NCBI GenBank assembly: GCA_022496185.1
Contig: WTXG01000230.1
Location: 1-56,865 of the forward strand
DNA: 56,865 nucleotides
Direction of reading: 5' to 3'
Source of the DNA: Multifurca ochricompacta
Lineage: Eukaryota > Basidiomycota > Agaricomycetes > Russulales > Russulaceae
Below, piece by piece: positions 43,901 through 51,566 of the stretch. The first letter of the stretch is position 1. Each line of letters begins with the position of its first letter. A model generated the notes under the pieces. The model searched no databases. It was not told where the DNA came from and was given only the letters and a program-made list of their open reading frames with translations. A program made the translations under genes and the position numbers.

Positions 43901-44379
43901 TTACTGGATGTCTGACTGCATAGTCGTAGCCTATCGATGTGATGATGGTGGGATATGATTCTTTATCCATTGTTGCATCAGCCCAGTTGATCTTGGGCTC
44001 GAACGCGGCAAGCCACGGATATCCTAAAATAAGATCTTCGTCTCCCAGGTCCGTAATCAGGAAACGAATGTTCTTCATGGTTTCCCCCACCTGGACCTTC
44101 AGATCCGTGTAATGAGTGATTTTTCCAGCGCGGTTGGCCATTCCGTCAATGTTCCAGATGTTCTTTTCCTGGGGAAGTGCCAGCTGTCCCAGGCCCATTG
44201 TTTTGATCAGTCGTGGGTGAATAAAATTGTCCGTGGCTCCGGAGTCTACTAAAATGTCTCGATCGGCCGTCCTCTGTGTAGTTTCAAAATGGACTGGTAT
44301 TTTCAATGATTTGAATCGACTAGCATACACAGAGGTAACATGGAGTGCTCGTGCCCAGGCCGATGGGTTTGAGCCTAAC
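40904..44379 (-). pseudogene. Gypsy-3 pol (protease to chromodomain) with one-base lesions
   Basis: From 44379: protease VDSGATDNF near residue 46, RT with [17 protein letters not shown] and YMDD, open to about 43015. One-base losses then occur near 43014, 42885, 42783, 42590 and 42145, with a TGA at 42910-42912 where relatives have Arg. The integrase half is open from 42079 to 40904: zinc-region Cys pair GCASCQ, MDFIVKLPKSQGF, SDQDTRF, TDGQSEQTNQW, then GPF, then chromodomain WEVERVLDSKRQGRGRKLYY. In SDQDTRF the second catalytic Asp is kept. Given the general indel pattern in this sequence, some frameshifts may be base-calling errors. Confidence 0.88.
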
Positions 44380-45886
44380 AAAAATCCTTCTTTGCAAATG
44401 CCTTTTCTACTAGTATGGCGCGCACTTCTTCACTTTCCTTCATCATATTAGCCCATATATCCTGGGCTTTCTCCTCTTTTGATCGTTTATCCACAGTGGG
44501 TGGGTTGTTGTGAACAGGGGCTTCGGTTGTGGTGGCTGCAGCCGCAACACGTACTCCCTTCTTGGGGCAATCCCGGGACATATGTCCTAGTGCTCTACAG
44601 CGGAAGCATCGTCCCTCCTTCATCAATGTCTGCCGTTCATCTTCCGTGAGCGCTGCCCGGGCTCGGGCGCAGTCTGCAGAGGTGTCCATAGCATTTGGAT
44701 CCCTCTGGGCATGCTGGGCAGGCTTTACTCCAAAAGCCGTCTTCCATTGGTCTCGCGTCTTTCCCTTTTTCGTATCAACTCCAAAGCGTGTCTGGAAGTC
44801 GAGGTAATCCTGTTGTTGTCGTCGGGCGGCGTCGACCCAGCTATCCCAGTCATTGGGATGGTGAAACTGGATTATGTTTTTGACCAAGGGATTTGGTAAT
44901 CCTTGTGAAAAGAGGTCCAACGTGGCCTCTTCATCTGTATCGTATCCAGCCCTATTTGCGAGACTCCTAAACTTGGCAACATATGCGTCCAACTCCCCCT
45001 TTTCCATTCGAAGGGACTTTAGTTCCCGGGCTGCCTTCTGCTTGGCCTGCCCATCCGTGAAGGCGTCCTTAAACCGCTCAGCAATGGTCTCCCAAAGACT
45101 TTCACTAGTGGTACGACGCCCACTTTCGATTTGTTCATTCAGCCATTCCAGCTGCTCCATGGTCCAGTTGTCAACCGCATCCCCCCGAATCAGGGAAAGG
45201 AACAGATTGGCTCGTTGAAATGGATTGACAATCTGTGGGACGTCATGGTTGAAGTTCTTAAAGGTTGTGAACTCCAGCATGAATTTTTTGCTTTGTGAGC
45301 GGTCCCCAGTGAACATTTGGGGAAGCACTCCTGATAATCGTCCGGACGGGGGAGGAATATTTGGTGGTGCCGCCACTGGGGCTGGTGGGGCGGGGTCGGG
45401 AAGCTGGGCGGCAATGGTGGACATGTTCTGGTAAAACGGGGTGATGGTGTTGGTGGATTGTATAGAGATCTGGGGAGTTGTCAAAGCAGGGGCTCTGAAC
45501 GTGACAACTTCGGGTGCAACTGGGGCTGTAGACGACGCTAATACCAGTGCTTCTTCACTATGTTCTTCTACGTACTCCTCTGGTTTGGAGTCTGTGACAA
45601 TGGCCGGAGGATTTTCTCTCCACGGGCCTAGTCCAAATTCAGGTGGGGCCGGTCTAGTTGTAACCCAAGAGTTTCGACTGTCCGAGTATCGGATACAATA
45701 CCAAACTCTTTTCTCTTCGTCGTATTCTACCGGTTGGTATCTTCCGTCGTGATAGACGTAGTATCCAAACTCGGACTCGAAATCTTTCCAGGCGGCAGAG
45801 CCAAGTACTTGCTGTGAAAGATTATTCTCGTCTCTGCGTTCGATGAGTTCTTCCCGAAAGAGGGTCTGACTGCGGCTGGAAGCCAC
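44375..45886 (-). CDS. Gypsy-3 Gag
   Basis: Intact 503-codon Gag frame, the structural protein of the particle. The first candidate start is a GTG in ACCGTGG at 45886; the first ATG would be residue 153, after about 150 conserved residues. The frame is open back to the TAA of the LTR end. Order: conserved N-terminus with EFGYYVYHDGRYQPVEYD, acidic and Pro-rich linkers, gag core at about 190-390 (KKFMLEFTTFKNFNHDVPQI, LWETIAERFKDAFTDG, LFSQGLPNPLVKNII), zinc knuckle CFRCRALGHMSRDC, and C-terminus KKDFC. It overlaps pol by a few bases through AGGATTTTT (44380-44388). Confidence 0.88.
   Translation of the reverse strand: MASSRSQTLFREELIERRDENNLSQQVLGSAAWKDFESEFGYYVYHDGRYQPVEYDEEKRVWYCIRYSDSRNSWVTTRPAPPEFGLGPWRENPPAIVTDSKPEEYVEEHSEEALVLASSTAPVAPEVVTFRAPALTTPQISIQSTNTITPFYQNMSTIAAQLPDPAPPAPVAAPPNIPPPSGRLSGVLPQMFTGDRSQSKKFMLEFTTFKNFNHDVPQIVNPFQRANLFLSLIRGDAVDNWTMEQLEWLNEQIESGRRTTSESLWETIAERFKDAFTDGQAKQKAARELKSLRMEKGELDAYVAKFRSLANRAGYDTDEEATLDLFSQGLPNPLVKNIIQFHHPNDWDSWVDAARRQQQDYLDFQTRFGVDTKKGKTRDQWKTAFGVKPAQHAQRDPNAMDTSADCARARAALTEDERQTLMKEGRCFRCRALGHMSRDCPKKGVRVAAAATTTEAPVHNNPPTVDKRSKEEKAQDIWANMMKESEEVRAILVEKAFAKKDFC
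44380..44388 (-). promoter_or_regulatory. Probable -1 frameshift site (Gypsy-3)
   Basis: Minus strand AGGATTTTT. Gag reads GAT TTT TGT TAG; the -1 frame reads TTT TTG TTA GGC TCA into pol. Confidence 0.6.
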
Positions 45887-45892
45887 GGTGCG

Positions 45893-45903
45893 AGACTCGA
45901 CTT
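45893..45903 (-). promoter_or_regulatory. Gypsy-3 self-priming primer-binding site
   Basis: Minus strand AAGTCGAGTCT is the exact complement of AGACTCGACTT in its own LTR. Compared with Gypsy-1 (AAGTCAAGTCT with AGACTTGACTT), both partners carry the paired change. Confidence 0.78.
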
Positions 45904-45905
45904 GA

Positions 45906-46484
45906 TGTTACGTCCGGTGTGAGACGTTCTGCACGACTTGTGCGACAGCTTTGTTCGTATGTTCAGATAAGAGACCAATAAGGCCTCTTGGAGTGTAAGT
46001 GGGTGAGTCAAAGTCGACGGGGCTGCTCCCGAGCGACAATGTTAAGCAGAAAGTGCCCAAAGCACTGAGACGATCGAGTCAGAGGGTTCAAGGGGAAGTC
46101 CAGAAGACAAACACCGATGTATTCAATAAGTCGAGTCTGAGGTCTACCGAGTAGCTACAGCGGACTTATATACGTAAAGCAGTGGGCGTCTACGAGATAA
46201 GGATACGGAGTCAAGTGGGCCCAAATATCTGAAAGCAGAGGGCGTAAAGCCTGGCTTCTACTGATAGGGTATTAAGTAAATGTCCGGTCGTATGATAAAG
46301 AGATAAGCGATAAGCGAGGAAACAAGTAGGCAAACAAGAATAAGCAAAATGAGTCACGGGGACGGACGAAGGGCATGTGACGGATCCCACGATGGAGACG
46401 TGATCTGGTAGTGAAGTGTGGGCAGCAGGGAGGGGTCGTTGTTGGGCAAGAAAAAGAATACGGGAAGCGATGGGGTTCGTAACA
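45906..46484 (-). repeat. Gypsy-3 5' LTR
   Basis: 579 bp. On the plus strand it starts tgttacgtccggtgtg and ends ttcgtaaca. TATA box (tatataag on the minus strand) is near 46170. Almost the same as the 3' LTR. Confidence 0.92.
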
Positions 46485-46489
46485 ATCAG

Positions 46490-46630
46490 TCAGCTACTGT
46501 GGAGTGTGAGAAAGAAAGTAATAATGATATAGTAAATAGTCCGAAACTCCGATATCTAATCTAATCCACTAAGTAGCTAATCTAATCACCTGATGCCTGA
46601 AGCATCACCAAACACATCCTGTGTTCAACA
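46490..46630 (-). repeat. Copia-1 5' LTR, outer part (U3 start)
   Basis: On the minus strand it begins TGTTGAACACAGGATGTG at 46630 and continues at 39021 after removal of Gypsy-3. The full LTR is about 512 bp. Confidence 0.85.
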
Positions 46631-47607
46631 GATCGACTCCTATGTATCTCAAAACAAGGATCTCCATGCCCTCGAACTCAGTAACACTGACTGGGAATCT
46701 ATTGCTCTTGTGACATCCTGGCTGAAATCATTTCAAGCTGCTACTACTGAGATGTCTGCCACAAAAATACCAATGCTTTCAATGACCCATGCCATATTTC
46801 AAGGCTTACAAGATGATATCAGGAATACTCTTTGCAACCTTCCTGACTCAGTGTCACCTTGAATCAAACTTGGTCTCACAGATGCACACTGGAAGCTTAG
46901 TGACTATTACTACCAGTATGATGCATCTCCCTTCTACACTTGGGCTGCATGTGCATCAATGATTATTTTAAATTGGTCACTCACTAACTGTATACCCCAC
47001 TAGTGCTTGATCCACGAATCTCATATGAGGGCATGAAGGTGGATTATGATGACGATCCAGTGCTCTCTGATCATCTTGAACATTCCAAGTCAAGCCTCTT
47101 CAATTACTTCAACAGAAATTATGCAAAGGCAGATGATTGTACATTGTCTTCAGCATCATCTTTGCCTGTCACATCATGGCCTATTTTGGGATCACCTCAG
47201 AAATCCTTTGCTGCTCAGTATCGCAGAAAAGAGAAGAGCTCTATCAATGAACTCAAAGAATATTTCAAACTCCCTGCTGAAGATTTCGATACTTGTAATC
47301 CAATTCATTGGTGGATGGGTCAACATGCACAGTTCCCAAACCTCTTTCGTTTGGCTCATGACATTCTATGCATTCCTGGTAAGTAAATTTAATTTAATGA
47401 CAGTCATCTTCTTATTAATGGACCAAACCTGACATAGGCTCTGCTATTGCCGTTGAGAGAATATTCTCTGGTGGACATGACATGATCTCCCTCCATCGCA
47501 CCAGTCTCAATGTGAATACCATTCGCACTCTGATGCTTGTCAAGAAGTGGTTGCATCTTGCACACATGCAAGCTGATATTGCACTGGGCCGTTCAGCTGT
47601 CAATTAA
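46631..47607 (+). pseudogene. hAT transposase, C-terminal part with two introns
   Basis: Three exons (46631-46950, 47004-47378, 47438-47607) encode the end of a fungal hAT transposase. Joined, they read WLKSFQAATTEMS, YTWAA-LLDPRISYEGMKVDY, then the hAT dimerisation domain (PIHWWMGQHAQFPNLFRLAHDILCIPG-SAIAVERIFSGGHDMISLHR), with stop at 47605-47607. Introns are 46951-47003 (GTGCAT...CACTAG, with actaact) and 47379-47437 (GTAAGT...CATAG, with ctgac). A TGA at 46861-46863 (SP-stop-IKLG) breaks exon 1. The N-terminal half is not in the window, because Copia-1 inserted here. Confidence 0.85.
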
Positions 47608-48338
47608 CCTAGATACAATGCTTTTTTATGCCTTAATGTAATTGTGATTGCATTTAGATAACATAATTGATGAAATCAAAATGCATCTCACATTTAATTA
47701 GATACTGAGTATATACATCTCAGATCGATCATGTGATCAAATCACATTCATTAACAAGCGAGACATTTACTTTAATTTAGTAGCAATACTATAGTACATC
47801 TAAATTGTATATAAAGCCACTAAATCTGCTATAGATAAAGCAGTTGCTATCGCATTATCACAAGAATCTAAGTCTCTAAGCTAACAAGGTGAAATAGATA
47901 GTAGTATTGCAGTATCTAAAATATAAGCCTGCGCCATGCCTGTTTCTACACTACAGCATAAACTACATAAAAGGGGCTGTAGAATAGCCCTGATAAATTG
48001 TCCTGTTTGAGAAACATCCCTGTCTGTCACTTCATTGCTCTAAAACTCTTGCTCATGCTACCCACTCAACTCTATATTCTCTCTAGAATACTCCCAAGAA
48101 TACACCTATTAATTGCTTTATCACTCTAAGCTTCTTGTTCATGCTGCCTTGCTCAACTTTATTTTCTCTAGTACTACTGTCTACTACCGTATACTGTAAA
48201 CGGCCGTACCCATACCCATACTGTACCTGTCAGCAATCCAGTGAGTACAAAAAACAGATAGTGGATGGGTCAGCCATACCCATCTTATTACCGTCAAATG
48301 GATGGCTGTCACCATAAAACGGACGGTGTGCAGCCCTA
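47608..48338 (+). other. hAT 3' region with candidate terminal repeat
   Basis: No coding sequence. Around 48195-48338 there are repeated blocks (acccatacccat, gatgggtcagccatacccatc, ggatgg/cggacgg) as in hAT subterminal regions. The minus strand from 48338 reads TAGGGCTGCACACCGTCC, a plausible hAT terminus; the next 8 bp (atctccag) would be the TSD. The partner end is outside the window. Confidence 0.4.
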
Positions 48339-48497
48339 ATCTCCAGGGGCATTCTCCCAAGTGTAATTGGGGTTTTGTGCCATGGGCACAGCAGAAAGGC
48401 ACAGTAAATTAGAGCTCTAACTAAAACTACCAGCAAAGCGAGCAAGGCTCAAGCTTAATGATGGTTGTACAGGTCAAAAGTGGAATGGATTGGATCC
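48339..48497. other. Unassigned spacer between hAT remnant and LINE tail
   Basis: About 160 bp with no gene, repeat or signal that I can recognise. Confidence 0.5.
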
Positions 48498-49665
48498 TTT
48501 TTTTTTTTTTTTTTTTGAACTCGACTTTATTGACGCACTTGCAGGACTCAGCCCAATCGCGTGGCTACATCAGGATACAATGTAACTACTGTGGAAGGGT
48601 ACAAGGAGATGCCGTGTCTACTGGGACATGCTAAGCGAAAAACTCTAAGAGAAAAATCTGAGGGAGATAGTACATGGAGTGGCCGTCCAAGAAAGAGACC
48701 GTTCAAAGTAAAGAAAAGTCTTACTAAGTCCAAGTCCAGAGAGACCCCCCTTCAAGGGGGTTCATGGGGCCTGCGTGCGTGGATGGGCTTGAAGAAAGCC
48801 CTCGAAGCCTGGATAAACTCCAGGAGCTGGGTGACTCTGGCACGATTGTTGAATATCTGCAGCCAGGTAAGCTCGTCGAGCAGCGAGCCAGGGTCCATGT
48901 CGCATTCCGTCCGCATTTGGGCGTGTAATGGACAATCTAGGGCGACGTGTGCAAACGTCGCGGGGGTAACACCATCGCAATGACAGAGGCAGTCGGCCTC
49001 TGGACGGGACTTGAAGAAATGTTCATGGTACTCCGCAATGAAGGCGTGGCCAGTAGCTAACTGGAATGCTGTGGAGACCGTGTGTCTGGTGAACGGGTTA
49101 TCTTTGCGTTTGATGGTGGCCGCTGTCCAGAGGGGATGGTTGCCACTGGTGGGAGGACCCTGGATAGAGATGCTGTAGGCTTTATGACCAGCCTGAGCCT
49201 CAGCATCGAGGGATCAAGAGCGGAGCCACTCAGCATGCCAGTTGTTGTAGGCGTGAAGGCGTGACAGAGCACGCCACTGGAGCGGAGAGGGGGGCTCATC
49301 GAGGTTGCCCGGGTTGTGCAGGCGGCGAGCGCGGTCCGCAGCTTTGGGGGCGAGGGACGACACACAGTAGCGGGGAGAAGGGGGGCACCACATGAACGTG
49401 ATGTCCAGGAGTGGGTGGTCTGCAAGCAACTTAGCCAGTGTGTTGTGAGACGAGATGAAGTCACCAGTAAAGCGACGGGGGTTGCGAGTGCGGAGTCCTG
49501 CCAAGGTAGAACTCGATGAAGCCATGAGTACCAGGCGTGGGGCCAGGGTGCGGCCTTCATAGTACGACGCAAGCCATTGTAAGGTGCGGCTAAGGGCGTA
49601 CAAGTCAACTTCAGACTTGACGCCCCCAGTGCCGTGGACCCAATGGTTGGTGGTTTCGCCTGAAG
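48498..49665 (-). mobile_element. Non-LTR retrotransposon (LINE), 3' fragment with poly(A)
   Basis: On the minus strand an ORF end and 3' UTR are followed by a 19-A tail (T-run 48498-48516). The fragment is cut at 49665 by Gypsy-4, so the rest should lie beyond the window's right edge. Confidence 0.78.
48752..49665 (-). pseudogene. LINE ORF2 C-terminus: RNase H-like and zinc tail
   Basis: Reading frame from the Gypsy-4 junction to TGA at 48752-48754. It shows an RNase H-like region (LYALSRTLQWLASYY, then S-S-S-S-T-L-A-G-L, TLAKLLADHPLLDITFMWCP), a TGA at about 49211-49213, then QLATGHAFIAEYHEHFFK and a Cys/His tail (CLCHCDGVTPATFAHVALDC) typical of the end of fungal LINE polymerases. The upstream RT domain is not in the window. 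Confidence 0.72.
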
Positions 49666-50263
49666 TGTCACAGCTAGGTGCAACGCTGTGTCAATGTCTG
49701 GGGTTCAAGGTCGTCTAGCAAGAGTTCAAGGGTTTCAAGTCAAGTCAAGTCAAGTCAAGTCAAATACGCCTGGTCGATGAGGCGCGCGCGCGAGGCGGGG
49801 TCGAGCAGAGACGCTAAGTCCTGCCACAAGGTTCTGGGGTAGAAGTTCTTCTAAGGCGCAAACTTAGAAGGTTCAAGTCGAATGTCTTTCGGTTCAGTGA
49901 AGTGAGTTCCCAAGCACCTGTATTGAATACAGAAGAACAGACTTAGAGTCTTGTCCTGATCTACTAGGGGTTTATATACATGTTCTTGTGCTATGAAGGA
50001 TGGTTCTGGTAGTTACTAGAGCGTTCACTAGGTAGTCTAATGGTTATACAGTAGAATACCCCAGAAGGATAAAGAAGGGAGAGGGGTTGCGCCCTCTGGA
50101 AGTTGATCAGTAAGCCACTAAGTAGGATCAGTAAGCAAATCAGTCAGCATGTGAGTAATAAGTCCTTCATAAGCAAGTCATGTGTGATATAGTAAATATA
50201 AAGGAAAAGAAAGTAAACAATGTGATACACATGACTTCGACACCAACAGATGAAACCGTCACA
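49666..50263 (-). repeat. Gypsy-4 3' LTR
   Basis: 598 bp, TGTCACAG...CGTCACA on the plus strand. It contains a (CAAGT)n run at about 49736-49760 that is longer than in the 5' LTR. The transcript-start motif (aagaacagactta on plus) is at 49933-49945. Confidence 0.92.
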
Positions 50264-50292
50264 TTACCCCCTTTGTAAGTCTCTGTCTGACC

Positions 50293-51495
50293 TCAGACAG
50301 TGGGCTCGTCAGTCTGAAGTTGATCAGCAATGCGCGGCGGTGAGCGGCGCGCCTGGCGACGGTGAGGGAGATGTCGGCTGCCCGGTCCTCCAGCCTGCAA
50401 GACAGCACGCAGTTCAGGGTCAGGTACATAACGAGCAACCTGAGTAGGGGGGATGGAGCGTGAGGGGGCATGGATATAGGTGAGGTGGGGGAATAGTCTG
50501 TAATAGAGGTCGGTGCGTGACATGGCATGTGTGGCCTCACGGATACTCTGTGAGGCTCGGTCAGCCTGGCGTCGCCAGTGGGCAATATTGCGATGGGCTT
50601 CATCCAGGCGGTAAGTGGCATGGCGGAAGCGAGAGACTTCAGCCCAGGCTCCTGGGTCATGCATGTTGTCTAGGGCAGTATCCACCAGAGGGGTGTAGGA
50701 TTGGTTGTCATCGAATAGGTGCTGTTGGCGGGCAGAGAGGAGGGGGTTGGGACCATGAGCAAAGCGGTAAAATGTGGTGGCATAGAGGGGGGCATGGCTG
50801 ATAGGATGACGTTTTCCCATGGTGAAGTAGACGCGGGGGTCCACACAGCGGTATTCGAAAGCGACCCAGCGAGCAGTGTCAAGACGACCATCTCTGTCGA
50901 CGATTTGTTGTGGGATGAAGCGGGGGGAGTGGATATGGTTGCGTTGGAAGGGGAAGCCAGGGGAGTCGTAGTCTGAGCCTGGTTCGTTGACTTCCTGTTG
51001 TGTTTGTGTGACGATGCCTTCGGCTGGGAGGTGTGTAAGAGCAGGGGATGTGGGGCGATAGATGAAGTGGGGGTCGTCAGGTGGGGGTCCATGGGTCTGT
51101 AGCCTAGCGCGGGCTTCCTCCAGTAGTAGCAGAACCCTGTTGCAGATGTCGTCTTCCAAGGTCTGGTTTGCAGCTGTGAGCGACATGGCCTGAGTGAGGT
51201 TGGTTGCTGGATCGTCAGACAGAGTAAAGGGGGTTGATTGGCGTGGTGGAGAAGGAAGGGGGGTAGTAATCGGCGTGGGAGGCAATGTGGGAGCAATATG
51301 GGGTCGTATCATGGCAGCCTTGGTCGCGGCATCCAGAGCAGCAGATCTAGTAGCTTCAAAGACCTCAGGATCGTCTATAGGGGATGGCGCTCGTCCAGTG
51401 AGAGGGTGGCGGAAGCGGGAAGTAGACATTCTGGGGGTGATGCGATAGAACTTGCGTTCTTGAGTAAGACGAGCAGGGCGTTTTATACGTGCCAT
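50293..51495 (-). CDS. Gypsy-4 ORF3: divergent form without zinc modules
   Basis: Intact 400-codon gene starting at the ATG at 51495, 71 nt after the pol stop, the same place and spacing as ORF3 of Gypsy-1 and -3. It is colinear with them: APSPIDD against SSPIDY, SPGFPF against APEFPF, DGRLDTARWVAFEYRCVDPR against DGSTAIAKYIYYTNGGMDVA, HAPLYATTFYR against GAPVYLEERYT, DTALDNMHDPGAWAEVSRFR against DEVMNDMRLPRLKAEVMRLR. A charged helical stretch follows. The C-terminus has no Cys/His clusters and instead is Arg-rich. The homology is judged by eye and weak at any one place but ordered along the whole length. The function is unknown. Confidence 0.8.
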   Translation of the reverse strand: MARIKRPARLTQERKFYRITPRMSTSRFRHPLTGRAPSPIDDPEVFEATRSAALDAATKAAMIRPHIAPTLPPTPITTPLPSPPRQSTPFTLSDDPATNLTQAMSLTAANQTLEDDICNRVLLLLEEARARLQTHGPPPDDPHFIYRPTSPALTHLPAEGIVTQTQQEVNEPGSDYDSPGFPFQRNHIHSPRFIPQQIVDRDGRLDTARWVAFEYRCVDPRVYFTMGKRHPISHAPLYATTFYRFAHGPNPLLSARQQHLFDDNQSYTPLVDTALDNMHDPGAWAEVSRFRHATYRLDEAHRNIAHWRRQADRASQSIREATHAMSRTDLYYRLFPHLTYIHAPSRSIPPTQVARYVPDPELRAVLQAGGPGSRHLPHRRQARRSPPRIADQLQTDEPTV

Positions 51496-51566
51496 AGGGA
51501 GAGAAGGGGGAAAAGAAAAGAAAAAAAGGATGGGGATACAGATTGTTGGGGTAGATACACCCTCCT

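Larger units (their letters stand above)
39022..46484 (-). mobile_element. Gypsy-3, Tf1/sushi-type chromovirus inserted in the Copia-1 LTR
   Basis: Minus-strand element, LTRs 45906-46484 (5') and 39022-39599 (3'), TSD atcag at 39017-39021 and 46485-46489. Gag, the RT half of pol and ORF3 are intact, while the rest of pol has several one-base losses and one TGA. It is the least decayed of the three related copies, with self-primer and primer site an exact match. Confidence 0.93.
1..46630 (-). mobile_element. Copia-1, Ty1/copia retrotransposon split by nested insertions
   Basis: On the minus strand the pieces read in order: 5' LTR (46630 to 38651), primer site, leader (38650-38005 and 12827-12551), gag-protease-integrase (12550-10187), then integrase tail, RT and RNase H (2050-59). 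The 3' LTR lies left of the window. Removing Gypsy-3 (39022-46484), the lone LTR plus Copia-2 (12833-37999) and Gypsy-1 (2051-10186), each with its 5-bp TSD, restores continuity. The right flank at 46631 is hAT transposase coding sequence, so Copia-1 inserted into that gene; its own TSD partner is outside the window. Boundaries are well supported and the element is dead. Confidence 0.88.

Noticed and set aside
37490..46630. A small non-autonomous copia (TRIM) with LTRs 37490-37999 and 38651-46630 flanking about 650 bp.
   Set aside because: The 37490-37999 LTR has its own TSD (gagcc at 38000 and 12828), and the 650-bp piece joins Copia-1's leader at 12827, so it is a lone LTR inside the Copia-1 leader.
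48498..48516. T-run as a Pol III or rho-independent terminator.
   Set aside because: It follows the 3' UTR of a minus-strand LINE and is best read as a poly(A) tail.
49736..49763. The CAAGT repeat of Gypsy-4 as a primer site, because AAGTCAAGTCT is the Gypsy-1 primer site.
   Set aside because: It lies inside the LTR, not after it, and Gypsy-4 has its own 13-nt self-complementary site at 56274-56286.
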